Origin: Clostridium culturomicium | GTDB taxonomy: Bacteria > Bacillota > Clostridia > Clostridiales > Clostridiaceae | Reading direction: 5' to 3' | NCBI RefSeq assembly: GCF_000821305.1 | Contig: NZ_CCXK01000017.1 | Span: 1,118,159-1,182,158, forward strand | DNA: 64,000 nucleotides | Part shown: positions 54,801-63,143 of the stretch, piece by piece | How the letters are laid out: every line of letters starts with the position of its first letter | Numbering within the stretch: position 1 is the first letter of the stretch | Translations under genes and position numbers: made by a program | The notes under the pieces: model-generated | What the model saw: only the letters and a program-made list of their open reading frames with translations | Told to the model about the DNA's origin: nothing | Databases searched by the model: none

Positions 54801-54855
54801 TAATAGTAGCAATAGCAAGTACACTTGTGCATACTCGCTTTAATGTCTTTTTCAT
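51820..54855 (-). CDS. LPKTG-anchored TQXA/VaFE pilin-like surface protein
   Basis: 1011 residues, ATG at 54855 after AGAGAGGAGAATTTGATT. Signal peptide (TLKRVCTSVLAIATIITTLP); an N-terminal thioester TQXA domain with Cys in EPAYCIDINTDF and Gln in VYLFEQIVVWQRL; several SpaA/Cna-B domains (for example ATYGVFADKSCTEQL, AEFTWKYYDGYYNK); two VaFE repeats of about 135 residues (TTATGEEGEKTIVAGKEVTI and TNATDKDGNKEVEASKDVII); then LPKTGDSTN, a membrane segment and a basic tail. A covalent host-binding adhesin or pilus tip displayed by the ICE host. Confidence 0.93.
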   Translation of the reverse strand: MKKTLKRVCTSVLAIATIITTLPTTMVHASGKQYWTESTERVGIVEKVMNDGSIGSTFNEGFLRVEGEPAYCIDINTDFKNGYKTRTDASNHMNADQIADVALSIEYVKQYGKSHKELNYKQVYLFEQIVVWQRLSVHLGWQCDNVRVSYNEIPKVVQDEVYAGAKNFVKENKDRYECGGYIYSGEGQDLGQFWAKLNVGKAIIQKTSSNPSITEGNNNYSIAGATYGVFADKSCTEQLATLTTDNSGNTETVEVKTGTLYVKELSAPLGYKLDKTVYSLNVEAGKTAVLEVSDIPKVTDTLIELFKIDMETGKSDPQGNASLEGAEFTWKYYDGYYNKNNLPKQATRTWTTKTIAEKDGNGIVHYVTSLAEKYRVSGDSFYMQDGKSVLPAGTLTVEETKAPNGYLLEGAYMNVNGSEEEIKGLYLTQIIEDDDSVVLIGSNKFSVSDKVIRGGVKIQKRDLETQDTKPQGSATLKDTAFDITSLNENEVLVEGKLYKKDEIVKTIHTNIEGIASTSEKLLPRGKYRIDESNPPTGYLKEGAKSIDFEITENGKIVDLTDKEHSIYNQVKRGDIEGVKISAGTHERLEDVPFRITSKTTGESHIVVTDKNGQFSTASDWASHKHNTNAGKTSEDGIWFGTSEPDDSKGALIYDTYEIEELRCESNKGYKLIPSFEIIISRDKTVVDLGTLVNEYEKEISIHTTATGEEGEKTIVAGKEVTIIDTVKLDGLKKGTKYQLKGWQMVKEENTELIIDGKTVENDYTFVADNEEMEVEIAFTFDASSLAGNNLVTFEELYDLSNPKEPVKVSEHKDIEDDGQTVLITERIIKIHTNATDKDGNKEVEASKDVIIVDTVTLEGLEVGTKYQLKGWQMLKEENAELVIDGKRIENDYTFIADNENMEVQVVFTFDASSFAGKQIVTFEELYDLSNPDEPKKVAEHKDLEDDGQTVSFKEKTIVYEEPQNPETPHKLSELPKTGDSTNIYKMMILFLASGSILLGTYFFKNRRKGRE

Positions 54856-54886
54856 AATCAAATTCTCCTCTCTAAATTTTTTAATT

Positions 54887-54922
54887 AAAAAACGCCACTT
54901 GTTTTTAACAAATGACGTTTTT
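54887..54922 (-). terminator. hairpin in the leader of the pilin gene
   Basis: Imperfect stem AAAAAACGCCACTTGTT with AACAAATGACGTTTTT (54887-54922), with U-run TTTTTTAATT on the minus strand, about 32 bases before the pilin start. It could end transcription entering from outside or act as an attenuator. Confidence 0.5.
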
Positions 54923-54990
54923 AACGTGATAAAGACTTTTCTATTCAATTTTAAATTTTAATTTTCCCTTTATTTATGCGGTTTTCCGCA

Positions 54991-55018
54991 GTTATCTATA
55001 TAATCCTGTCTCGTTAGG
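54991..55018. other. attR, right ICE junction
   Basis: ICE end GTTATCTATATAAT (54991-55004), inverse of the left end, then CCTGTCTCG, the shared TT (55014-55015) and chromosomal AGGTCCTAAAAAACC. A small GCGG/CCGC hairpin lies at 54979-54989. Confidence 0.85.
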
Positions 55019-55129
55019 TCCTAAAAAACCAAATACCTCACCTTTCATAACAGTGATATCAACATCAAATATCCCCTTACCTTTACCATAATCCTTAGTA
55101 ACATTTTTCACCTCAATAATGTTCCTCAC
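55014..55129 (-). pseudogene. ABC transporter ATPase, 5' fragment cut by the ICE
   Basis: Starts at GTG 55129 (GGAGGG six bases upstream; an ATG at 55135 overlaps that site) and reads IIEVKNVTKDYGKGKGIFDV, then VFGFLGPN where it runs into the ICE (ETGLYR then stop). It keeps the native promoter but only the first 40 or so residues. The remaining gene is at 16356-17135. Confidence 0.93.
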
Positions 55130-55283
55130 TAACATCCCTCCTTCTATAATCTTTTTATTTCTTTTGAATCTATTCAATTAATTTCTTGTAAATTTTAACA
55201 ATAAACTAATTAATCTAATTGTACGACCTACTAAGATATTTGAAAAGTATTTAATTGATAAATTAATACTTTTTATAAAAATG

Positions 55284-55317
55284 CCTTCGTGAATTTTAAA
55301 GTTCACGAAGGTGTTTT
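55284..55317. terminator. terminator of the kdp operon
   Basis: Stem CCTTCGTGAA (55284-55293) with TTCACGAAGG (55302-55311), TTTTTT on the plus side and ATTTTTA on the minus side. It closes kdpFABC. Confidence 0.8.
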
Positions 55318-55950
55318 TTATTTTTCTTCAATTATCCCAAGCTCCTTAGCAATTTCTAAGTTGACCTTTAAAACATTAACAGTTTTTTCTCCAAAGATAC
55401 CAAGAAATTTCCCTTTTGTATTATCAGCAACAAATTTTTCAAGCATACCTTCATCAAGACCTGTAGTCTTTGCTATAGCTGGTATCTGAATTTCTGCAGC
55501 TTTGGGTGAAATATGAGGATCTAATCCTGACCCTGAAGCCGTCAATAAATCTGCGGGAATATCCTCTTTCTTAATGGATGGATTTTTCTTCAAAAACTCC
55601 TCCATATCCTTTTCAACTCTTTCCTTTAAATCATTGCTTGATGGTGCTAAATTTGTTGAGCCAGATGAAAGTCCCTCGTACTCACCACTAGCCTTTTCAT
55701 CTTCAGTGTAGATGTTGTAGTTTACTGCAGAAGGTCTGCATTTCATAAATCTGTCATCCTCAAAATCCTGACCTACAAGTTCAGATCCAACGGCTTTTCC
55801 GTCAACCTCTATGATACTTCCATTTGCTTTATCTCTAAATACTATTTGACTTACCCCAGTCATTACTAGTGGATAAATAATTCCACAAATCAACAAGAGT
55901 ACTAATGAAAATACTATAATCTTAAATACTGCTTTAACTGATGATTTCAT
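55318..55950 (-). CDS. kdpC: potassium-transporting ATPase subunit KdpC
   Basis: 210 residues: one N-terminal membrane helix (VFKIIVFSLVLLLICGIIYP) and an extracytoplasmic domain with the KdpC signatures GSELVGQDFEDDRFMKCRPS and LLTASGSGLDPHISPKAAEI. It stabilises the KdpFABC complex. ATG after AGGAGGAAATAACA, 12 bases after kdpB. Confidence 0.95.
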   Translation of the reverse strand: MKSSVKAVFKIIVFSLVLLLICGIIYPLVMTGVSQIVFRDKANGSIIEVDGKAVGSELVGQDFEDDRFMKCRPSAVNYNIYTEDEKASGEYEGLSSGSTNLAPSSNDLKERVEKDMEEFLKKNPSIKKEDIPADLLTASGSGLDPHISPKAAEIQIPAIAKTTGLDEGMLEKFVADNTKGKFLGIFGEKTVNVLKVNLEIAKELGIIEEK

Positions 55951-55962
55951 TGTTATTTCCTC

Positions 55963-58020
55963 CTATAATCCTATAACTTTAAGAAGAGGTGCAATTACCA
56001 TATCTATAATCTTAATTCCTATAAAAGGTGTAATTACTCCACCTAAACCATAAATAAACATATTCCTTCTTAACATTTTACTTGAGCTCATCGGCTTATA
56101 TTTTACACCTCTTACCGCTATTGGTATTAAGGCTGGAATTATAATGGCATTGAATATTAAAGCTGAAACAATAGCACTATTAGTAGTAGCTAGATTCATG
56201 ATATTTAAAACCTTCATCTCTGGTATTACCATCATAAATATGGCTGGAATGATTGCAAAATACTTGGCAATATCGTTAGCAATACTAAAGGTGGTTAATG
56301 CCCCTCTTGTTATTAAAAGCTGCTTTCCTATTTCAACAACCTCAAGAATTTTGGTTGGATCTGAATCTAAATCTACCATATTAGCAGCTTCTTTAGCCGC
56401 TGTGGTTCCACTGTTCATTGCAAGTCCAACATCAGCTTGAGCTAGAGCTGGAGCATCGTTAGTCCCATCTCCTGTCATTGCAACTAATTTACCCTGTGCT
56501 TGTTCTTTTTTGATTGCTTCGATTTTATCCTCTGGTTTACACTCTGCAATAAACCCATCAACTCCTGCTTCTTGAGCAATAGTTGCTGCTGTAAGTGGGT
56601 TGTCCCCTGTACACATAATTGTTTTAATTCCAATTTCCCTTAACCTTGCAAACCTTTCAACTAAACCTGGCTTTACTGTATCTTTTAAATAAATTACTCC
56701 CAAAATAGTTTTATTAACACAAACTACTAATGGTGTACCCCCAAGCTTTGAAACCTCACTTACACGATTGTATAAATCCTGTGGAATAGTTCCTCCAGCA
56801 TTTAAAGCATAATCCTTAATTGCATCGTAAGCTCCCTTTCTAATTATCGTACCGTCTTTCAAATCAATACCACTCATTCTAGTTTGAGCTGTGAATTCCA
56901 TAAACTCTGCTCCAGCAAATTCAGCTTTCTTAAAATCCGGCTGAAAATCCAGTCCTAAGTCTACTATAGATTTTCCCTCTGGAGTGTCATCACTTAATGA
57001 GGATGCTATTGAATATTTAATTAAATCCTTCTCCACAGCATTTCCAACTGTAATAAATTTAGCTGCTAATCTGTTACCATAGGTTATAGTTCCAGTTTTA
57101 TCAAGTATCATAGTGTCTACATCTCCGCAGGCTTCAACAGCTTTACCAGACATTGCAATGACATTAAATCTTGTAACTCTGTCCATCCCCGCTATGCCAA
57201 TGGCTGAAAGAAGACCTCCAATAGTAGTTGGTATTAAGCATACTGTTAAGGCTACTAAAGTAGAAACTGGAATTTCCACACCACAATAGCTAGCAATAGG
57301 CTGCAATGTTACAATTACTATTAAAAATATTATAGTTAAGCTTACTAATAGAGTATTAAGAGCTATTTCATTGGGAGTTTTCTGTCTTGAAGCTCCTTCA
57401 ACCATGGAAATCATTTTATCAAGAAATGATTCTCCTGGTGAGGATGTAATTCTTATCTTTAACCAATCACTGGCAACGGTTGTACCACCTGTAACTGAAG
57501 CAAAATCTCCACCAGCTTCCTTAACCACTGGTGCAGATTCTCCTGTGATTGCTGATTCATCTACAGATGCAATTCCATCAATTACTTCTCCGTCATTTGG
57601 TATAACCTCTCCACCTTTTACTAAAACAATATCATCTTTTTTAAGTTCTGAAGCGTTGATTATTTCTTCTGTACCATCTTCGTATACAATTCTTGCCTTT
57701 GTGTCCTTTTGTGTTTTCTTTAAACTAGCAGCTTGTGCCTTTCCTCTTCCTTCTGCAACAGCCTCAGCAAAGTTTGCAAATAAAAGCGTTATGAAAAGAA
57801 TTATTGAAACAATTAAGTTGTATATTCTTAAATCTTCTCCACCAGCACCAAATATAGACGGGAAAATTGCTAGTAAAGAAGTAATGATAAATCCAACTTC
57901 AACCACAAACATTACTGGATTCTTCATCATATATTTAGGATTTAATTTTATAAAAGCATTTCTTACAGAGGACTTTAAAATATCCTTAGTAATAAATTTT
58001 TTTGATTTATCGTTACTCAT
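55963..58020 (-). CDS. kdpB: potassium-transporting P-type ATPase subunit KdpB
   Basis: 685 residues. P-type ATPase with TGES (159-162), phosphorylated D307 in DTMILDKTGTITYGNR, the CMCTGDN-like TIMCTGDNPLTAA loop and AMTGDGTNDAPALAQADVGL hinge. Length and position of Asp307 equal the E. coli enzyme. Hydrolyses ATP to drive K+ uptake through KdpA. AGGAGGAACTATAA precedes ATG. Confidence 0.96.
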   Translation of the reverse strand: MSNDKSKKFITKDILKSSVRNAFIKLNPKYMMKNPVMFVVEVGFIITSLLAIFPSIFGAGGEDLRIYNLIVSIILFITLLFANFAEAVAEGRGKAQAASLKKTQKDTKARIVYEDGTEEIINASELKKDDIVLVKGGEVIPNDGEVIDGIASVDESAITGESAPVVKEAGGDFASVTGGTTVASDWLKIRITSSPGESFLDKMISMVEGASRQKTPNEIALNTLLVSLTIIFLIVIVTLQPIASYCGVEIPVSTLVALTVCLIPTTIGGLLSAIGIAGMDRVTRFNVIAMSGKAVEACGDVDTMILDKTGTITYGNRLAAKFITVGNAVEKDLIKYSIASSLSDDTPEGKSIVDLGLDFQPDFKKAEFAGAEFMEFTAQTRMSGIDLKDGTIIRKGAYDAIKDYALNAGGTIPQDLYNRVSEVSKLGGTPLVVCVNKTILGVIYLKDTVKPGLVERFARLREIGIKTIMCTGDNPLTAATIAQEAGVDGFIAECKPEDKIEAIKKEQAQGKLVAMTGDGTNDAPALAQADVGLAMNSGTTAAKEAANMVDLDSDPTKILEVVEIGKQLLITRGALTTFSIANDIAKYFAIIPAIFMMVIPEMKVLNIMNLATTNSAIVSALIFNAIIIPALIPIAVRGVKYKPMSSSKMLRRNMFIYGLGGVITPFIGIKIIDMVIAPLLKVIGL

Positions 58021-58032
58021 TTATAGTTCCTC

Positions 58033-59758
58033 CTATTTCCAAATTGTTAAATGCTCAGCCACTGGTCCTAATGAAAGCACTGGGAAGAAGGTTAGAGCTG
58101 CAAAAATTAAACCTATCATTACAATAGCTATTGTAAAAGTAGATTCATCAGTTCTTAAGGTTCCTACATTTTCATTAACCTGTGGTTTATTCATTAGTGA
58201 ACCAGCAATGCCAAGTTGTAAAATTATTGGTATATATCTTCCAAAGAACATAACTAAAGCTGTGCTGATATTCCAAAATACTGTATTATCTATTAGCCCC
58301 TCAAAACCTGATCCATTATTAGCCGCTGCTGAAGAAAATTCATACAATATCTGTGAAAGACCATGATATCCGCTGTTACTGATACCAACAATTCCTGCTG
58401 GTACTGCCACTGCTATTGCTGACGTAGCAAGAATAAGCAATGGATGAATTATTATACAAAGAGCAATAAGTTTCATTTCCTTTCCTTCTATCTTCTTTCC
58501 TAAATACTCTGGCGTTTTTCCAATCATTAATCCACAAATAAATACTGTAAGCATTGCGTATAAAGCCATATTCATAAAGCCTACACCTTTACCTCCAAAA
58601 ACTACATTCATCATCATATTAAGCATTGCAACAAATCCGCCCATTGGTGTAAGCGTGTCATGCATATTATTAACTGTACCTGTAGTAAAAGAGGTTGTAA
58701 CTGTTGTAAATAATGCTGATTGATCAATGCCAAAACGAACTTCTTTTCCTTCCATACTTCCCATAGCTTGATTTAATCCAATTTCAGCAAGAGTTGGATT
58801 GCCCGCTCTTTCTGATAATACACATACTAAAAGTCCAGTGATAAATATGATTGCCATGGCGATAAAAATGCTTCTGCCTTCTCCTCCAAATATCAGCCTT
58901 TTATCATCCTTTTCCCTCACCGTAAGTCCCTGTTCCTTTTTACGATAATGAACCATTAATCCAAAGGCAACTACACAGGAACCTGGAAGAATCATCATAG
59001 ATAAAAGTTCTATTATATTAGAAACCACCGTTGGATTTTCCTGTGGTGTTGATGAATTTGCTCCTAAAAATCCACCACCATTAGTTCCAAGATGTTTTAT
59101 TGATTCTAACGAAGCAATTGGTCCAAGAGCTATATCCTGATAAGTTCCTTCAATAGTTTGTACAGTTTCATTTTTCGAAAGTGTTTGAGGAACTCCTTGT
59201 CCAACAAGTAATAATCCGACAATAATTGAAAGTGGAAGAAGAATTCTAGTTATTACCCTTACCACATCCTTGAAAAAATTTCCCATGGATTTCTTTCCTG
59301 CAATCCCTCTAATAAAGGCCATACATGCTGCATATCCACTAGCTGCAGAAGTAAACATCATAAATGTAATAACAGCCATCTGACTAAAATATGATAAGCC
59401 TGATTCACCAACATAATGCTGAAGATTTGTATTGGTCATAAAACTTATTATTGTGTTAAGAGAAAGTGTCGGCTCCATTCCTTTAATTCCATTAGGATTA
59501 AAAATAGGAAGAAGCTGAAGTCTTAATATTAAGTAACCTATAACAATTAATACTACATTAGTAGCAAATAATGCACCCACATACTGCTTCCAATTCATAT
59601 CCTTATCTTCAATACCGCAAATCCTATATATAAAATTATCTATAGGGTTAAAAACTAAATCAGCAAAGGTTCTTTTATTGTCAGCTATATGATAAACATA
59701 TCTTCCCATCGGAATTACCAAAACAAAAAAAAATCATTAATATTAAAAATATTTGCAT
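58033..59758 (-). pseudogene. kdpA: potassium channel-like subunit KdpA with a frameshift in its first helix
   Basis: From codon 12 on, the frame encodes a complete KdpA: IPMGRYVYHIADNKRTF, four pore repeats with selectivity loops such as LGTNGGGFLGANSS and SNSGYHGLSQILYEFSSAAA, ending LGPVAEHLTIWK. The true start is ATG 59758 (AGGGGG nine bases upstream, MQIFLILMIFF...) but a run of nine Ts (59725-59733 as plus-strand A) puts it out of frame; ten would give MIFFFVLVIPMGRY. A TTG at 59721 starts the main frame but lacks a ribosome site. Either a sequencing error, a true mutation, or slippage-controlled expression. Confidence 0.8.
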
Positions 59759-59778
59759 AATAATTATCCCCCTGTATT

Positions 59779-59856
59779 TTAAAACTTCTCTGGATTTAAG
59801 AGAGCATAAATAAGATATACTCCCAACCCAGAAATTATAGCTCCTAATAATATCAT
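59779..59856 (-). CDS. kdpF: KdpF small subunit
   Basis: 25 residues (MILLGAIISGLGVYLIYALL, NPEKF), a single membrane helix with the family's YLIYALLNPEKF end. ATG after TAGGAGGAGCTAAG. Stabilises KdpFABC. It lies 20 bases upstream of kdpA. Confidence 0.88.
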   Translation of the reverse strand: MILLGAIISGLGVYLIYALLNPEKF

Positions 59857-59874
59857 CTTAGCTCCTCCTACTTA

Positions 59875-59964
59875 CTAATTTATTTGTCTTCCACACCATT
59901 TCAAGAATAAACCTATCCCTGAGACTGCTACCACGAAAATAGCTGCTACTACTAAATCCATCAT
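59875..59964 (-). CDS. 29-residue membrane peptide heading the kdp operon
   Basis: An open frame of 29 codons (MMDLVVAAIFVVAVSGIGLF, LKWCGRQIN) with AAGGAGG eight bases before the ATG at 59964. One hydrophobic helix followed by KWCGRQI. It lies 18 bases upstream of kdpF in the same direction. Similar short peptides precede kdp genes in clostridia as far as I recall, so it may be a second small regulatory subunit. Confidence 0.7.
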   Translation of the reverse strand: MMDLVVAAIFVVAVSGIGLFLKWCGRQIN

Positions 59965-60443
59965 TATCATCTCCTCCTTGTCCTTACACCCTAAGCTTAA
60001 TTCTTTTTTTATTAAGGTGGTGTTAAAAAAAATTGAAACGCATTAAGACCGTGTTAAGATAAACTTTCTTTTCCACTTCTTCAAAGTACCTTTACGTTAG
60101 AACAGTATTTCTTAACATTATCTTAATGCCATAACCAAAATCATAATGTCTTATTAATACCTCATGAAATATAATTGTAATATATGATTATTCATATATT
60201 ATTCAAATTGTATATTTAAAATAAAGATAGTATATTAGTATTATAAATAAGTCATTCTTATAAAAAGCAGCTTCAATTTATTAAAATATTAAAGCACTTT
60301 GTAACATTATTAATTTAAGTTATAGAGTATTAAGTTTGAGTTTTTAAGTTAAAAAGCTTGTATGATTGTTTCTTTTTAAATAACTAAATTCTCCTCAATC
60401 TTTGGTGAAGATTGAGATCATCATTTACTTGGGAGGGGTTTAT
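59965..60443. other. kdp divergent promoter region
   Basis: About 480 bases between the kdpFABC start and kdpD. Apart from the three boxes, the part 60150-60400 is AT-rich without a clear hairpin or coding frame; ribosome site GGGAGGGG for kdpD is at its end. Confidence 0.6.
60012..60128. promoter_or_regulatory. kdp box: three tandem KdpE-like boxes
   Basis: Three pairs of TTAA hexamers each with an 11-base period, as OmpR-family regulators need: 60012/60023 (TTAAGG, TTAAAA), 60043/60054 (TTAAGA, TTAAGA) and 60112/60123 (TTAACA, TTAATG). Read toward kdpF the second is CTTAACACGGTCTTAATGCG; the third, read toward kdpD, is CTTAACATTATCTTAATGCC, matching at 16 of 20 positions. One regulator, presumably KdpE, could control both divergent operons. 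Confidence 0.55.
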
Positions 60444-63143
60444 ATGAGTGATGGTCGTCCAGACCCAGATACATTATTAGCTGAAATAATAAAAAAAGAG
60501 GAAGATGCCAACAGGGGAAAACTTAAAATATTTTTTGGCTATGCTGCAGGAGTAGGTAAAACCTATGCTATGCTTGAAGCGGCACATTTAGCTAAATCAA
60601 TGGGAATTGATGTTGTTGCAGGCTATATTGAGCCTCATAACCGTCCAGCTACCATTGAGCTAATGAAGAATTTGGAAATACTCCCAACTCTTAAAGTTAA
60701 AAGAAAAGGTATTGTTCTAAACGAATTTGATATAGATGAAGCCATTAAAAGACATCCTGAATTAATCCTAGTAGATGAACTTGCTCACACTAATGCCTTC
60801 GGCTGTCGAAACCTAAAAAGATATCAGGATATTGATGAGCTTTTAAATGCAGGAATTGATGTTTATACCACAGTAAACGTCCAACATATTGAAAGCCTTA
60901 ATGACATGGTATACCAAATCACGAAAATACAAGTAAATGAAAGAATACCTGATAAGGTTTTAGATGCCGCAGATAAAATTGAATTGGTTGATATTGAACC
61001 AGAAGCACTAATTGAGAGGCTTAATGAAGGCAAGGTATATAAAAATACTCAAGCAAAAAGAGCCTTGCAAAATTTCTTTACTGTTGAAAATTTAATAGCT
61101 TTAAGGGAAATTGCTTTAAGACGCACTGCAGACCAAATTAATATTAAATCTACTAACGAGATTTTTCCTGTAGCCCATGAATATTACACTAATGAGCATA
61201 TTCTCATATGTCTGTCCAGTTCCCCTTCTAACGCAAAGGTTATTAGAACAGCTTCTAGAATGGCTAAGGCCTTTCACGGAACATTTACTGCCCTATTTGT
61301 AGAAACACCTGACACTAAAGAACTTATAGGAGAAAATAAATCACGACTTCGAAGCAATCTAAAGCTCGCTGAGCAGTTAGGTGCTAAAATTGTCACTGTT
61401 TATGGTGAAAATGTACCCGAGCAGATTGCAGAATATGCTAAAAGTGCTAGCGTTTCAAAGTTAGTAATTGGAAGATCCAATAATAAAAAGAGCTTGTTTT
61501 CTAAACAGAGTCTAGTGGATGCTTTAACTAAGACCGCGCCAAATTTAGATATTTATATAATTCCTGATATTATGAAACCATATATAGATAAAAATACTAC
61601 TCGAAGACTTAGGCTTCCAAGTATAAGCTATAAGGATTCCATTAAGACAATATTAATATTGCTTATAGCTACCGTACTAAGTTTTTTTAGCTTCAATATA
61701 GGTTTAAACGTATCAAATGCAATTACTATATTTTTATTAAGTATTTTATTAATAGCAGTTGAAACAAATGGCTCAGTTTATAGCATTATATCTTCTCTAT
61801 TAAGCGTATTAATTCTGAACTATTTTTTTACTGAGCCTATATTCACCTTTAAAATTGATGATATTAGCCATGTAATCAATTTTGCAGTCATGTTTATAGT
61901 AGCTGTTTTAACTAGTTCTATATCTACTAAAATGAAGGATCAATCCTTTCAAAATACATTAAAAGCGAGAGTTACTGAAGTTCTCTTAGAAACTAGCCAG
62001 AAACTTCAAAAGGCTTCCAATAAAGAAGAGATTTATGATCTCTTAGGTAACCAGATTTTTAAACTCTTTGATTTTAGTGTAATAATTTATCCTGTGCTTA
62101 AAGATAATGAGCTTTCAGAGCCAATTACTCTTCCCTGCTCTAGTAAAGATAATATTTTAACTTACCTATCTACAGAAGAACGAGCCGTAGCTAATTGGGT
62201 TTTAAAAAATAATAAAAATGCCGGTGCTACTACCCATACTTTAACCAATGCCAAATGCCTTTATATGGCCGTTAGAGGACAGCACTCCGTATATGCTGTA
62301 GTTGGAATAGCCGTTAATAAAAATGAAGTAGATATCTATAAGAAAAATCTCTTAATTTCAATGCTTGGTGAATTTGGACTAGCACTTGAAAAAGAATCTA
62401 TCAACGAAGCTAAAAATGAAATTTATGTTCAAGCGAAACAAGAACAGCTTAGAGCAAATCTCCTAAGAGCTATTTCCCATGATTTAAGAACACCTTTAAC
62501 TGCCATATCTGGAAATGCAAGCTTCTTAATAAGTAAAAGTGCAATGCTCACCAAAGAAAAGAAATGTGAAATTTATGAGGATATTTACGATGATTCTATG
62601 TGGCTCATAAACCTAATAGAAAATTTACTTTCAGTAACTAGAATTGATAATGGAACTATGGATATTCAGCTTCAGCCAGAGTTGTTAGATGAAGTTATTG
62701 ATGAGGCTTTAAAGCATATTAATCGTAAAAGCAGTGAATATAAAATTACTGTGGATTTACCTAATGAACTACTTATGGCAAAAATGGATTCAAGGCTAAT
62801 TGTTCAAGTAATTATAAATATAATTGATAATGCCATAAAGTATACACCTGAAGGTACTGAAATTACTATAAGAGCTCGCATCAAAAATAAAGAAAATTTA
62901 GTTGTTGAAATTGCTGATAACGGAAATGGCATCAGTGAAAATGATAAAGATAGAATTTTTGATATGTTTTTTACTGCAAATAAGAATACTGGTGATAGCC
63001 GCCGTGGACTTGGTCTTGGATTATCTCTTTGTAAATCAATCATAACAGCTCACGGAGGTGAAATCTCAGTAAGAGATAATCTACCTCACGGTACAGTATT
63101 CTCTTTCACACTTCAAGCTAAGGAGGTTCAAATTTATGAATAA
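60444..63143 (+). CDS. kdpD: sensor histidine kinase KdpD
   Basis: 899 residues, ATG at 60444 after GGGAGGGGTTTAT (a longer frame from 60402 lacks a site). KdpD sensor domain with Walker A GYAAGVGKTYAM (33-44), the LVDELAHTNA motif, a Usp-like domain (about 240-365), four membrane helices (TILILLIATVLSFFSFNIGL onward), a GAF-like region, H679 in AISHDLRTPLTAISG and HATPase boxes NIIDNAIKYTPEG and GLGLGLSLCKSII. Senses K+ limitation and phosphorylates KdpE. Complete, of usual length. Confidence 0.96.
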   Translation: MSDGRPDPDTLLAEIIKKEEDANRGKLKIFFGYAAGVGKTYAMLEAAHLAKSMGIDVVAGYIEPHNRPATIELMKNLEILPTLKVKRKGIVLNEFDIDEAIKRHPELILVDELAHTNAFGCRNLKRYQDIDELLNAGIDVYTTVNVQHIESLNDMVYQITKIQVNERIPDKVLDAADKIELVDIEPEALIERLNEGKVYKNTQAKRALQNFFTVENLIALREIALRRTADQINIKSTNEIFPVAHEYYTNEHILICLSSSPSNAKVIRTASRMAKAFHGTFTALFVETPDTKELIGENKSRLRSNLKLAEQLGAKIVTVYGENVPEQIAEYAKSASVSKLVIGRSNNKKSLFSKQSLVDALTKTAPNLDIYIIPDIMKPYIDKNTTRRLRLPSISYKDSIKTILILLIATVLSFFSFNIGLNVSNAITIFLLSILLIAVETNGSVYSIISSLLSVLILNYFFTEPIFTFKIDDISHVINFAVMFIVAVLTSSISTKMKDQSFQNTLKARVTEVLLETSQKLQKASNKEEIYDLLGNQIFKLFDFSVIIYPVLKDNELSEPITLPCSSKDNILTYLSTEERAVANWVLKNNKNAGATTHTLTNAKCLYMAVRGQHSVYAVVGIAVNKNEVDIYKKNLLISMLGEFGLALEKESINEAKNEIYVQAKQEQLRANLLRAISHDLRTPLTAISGNASFLISKSAMLTKEKKCEIYEDIYDDSMWLINLIENLLSVTRIDNGTMDIQLQPELLDEVIDEALKHINRKSSEYKITVDLPNELLMAKMDSRLIVQVIINIIDNAIKYTPEGTEITIRARIKNKENLVVEIADNGNGISENDKDRIFDMFFTANKNTGDSRRGLGLGLSLCKSIITAHGGEISVRDNLPHGTVFSFTLQAKEVQIYE

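Larger units (their letters stand above)
17134..55013. mobile_element. Tn916/Tn5397-family integrative conjugative element with CBASS and matrix-operon cargo
   Basis: About 37.9 kb inserted in an ABC ATPase gene. The backbone is the Tn916 orf13-orf23 conjugation set in the usual order, all on the minus strand, with orf7/orf8-like regulators, but integration is by a large serine recombinase rather than a tyrosine integrase, as in Tn5397. Cargo includes a SipW/matrix operon, invertase, class B sortase, CBASS, two ArdA genes, a methyltransferase and an LPKTG pilin-like gene. No antibiotic-resistance gene was seen. All key conjugation genes look intact, so the element may be active. Confidence 0.92.

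Noticed and set aside
17134..55013. Antibiotic-resistance gene such as tet(M) in the ICE
   Set aside because: All frames after orf13 were read; only sortase, CBASS, invertase and matrix genes are present.
57371..58366. 331-residue plus-strand open frame
   Set aside because: Antisense to kdpB/kdpA, Ser/Ile/Pro-rich without domain signals; a shadow.
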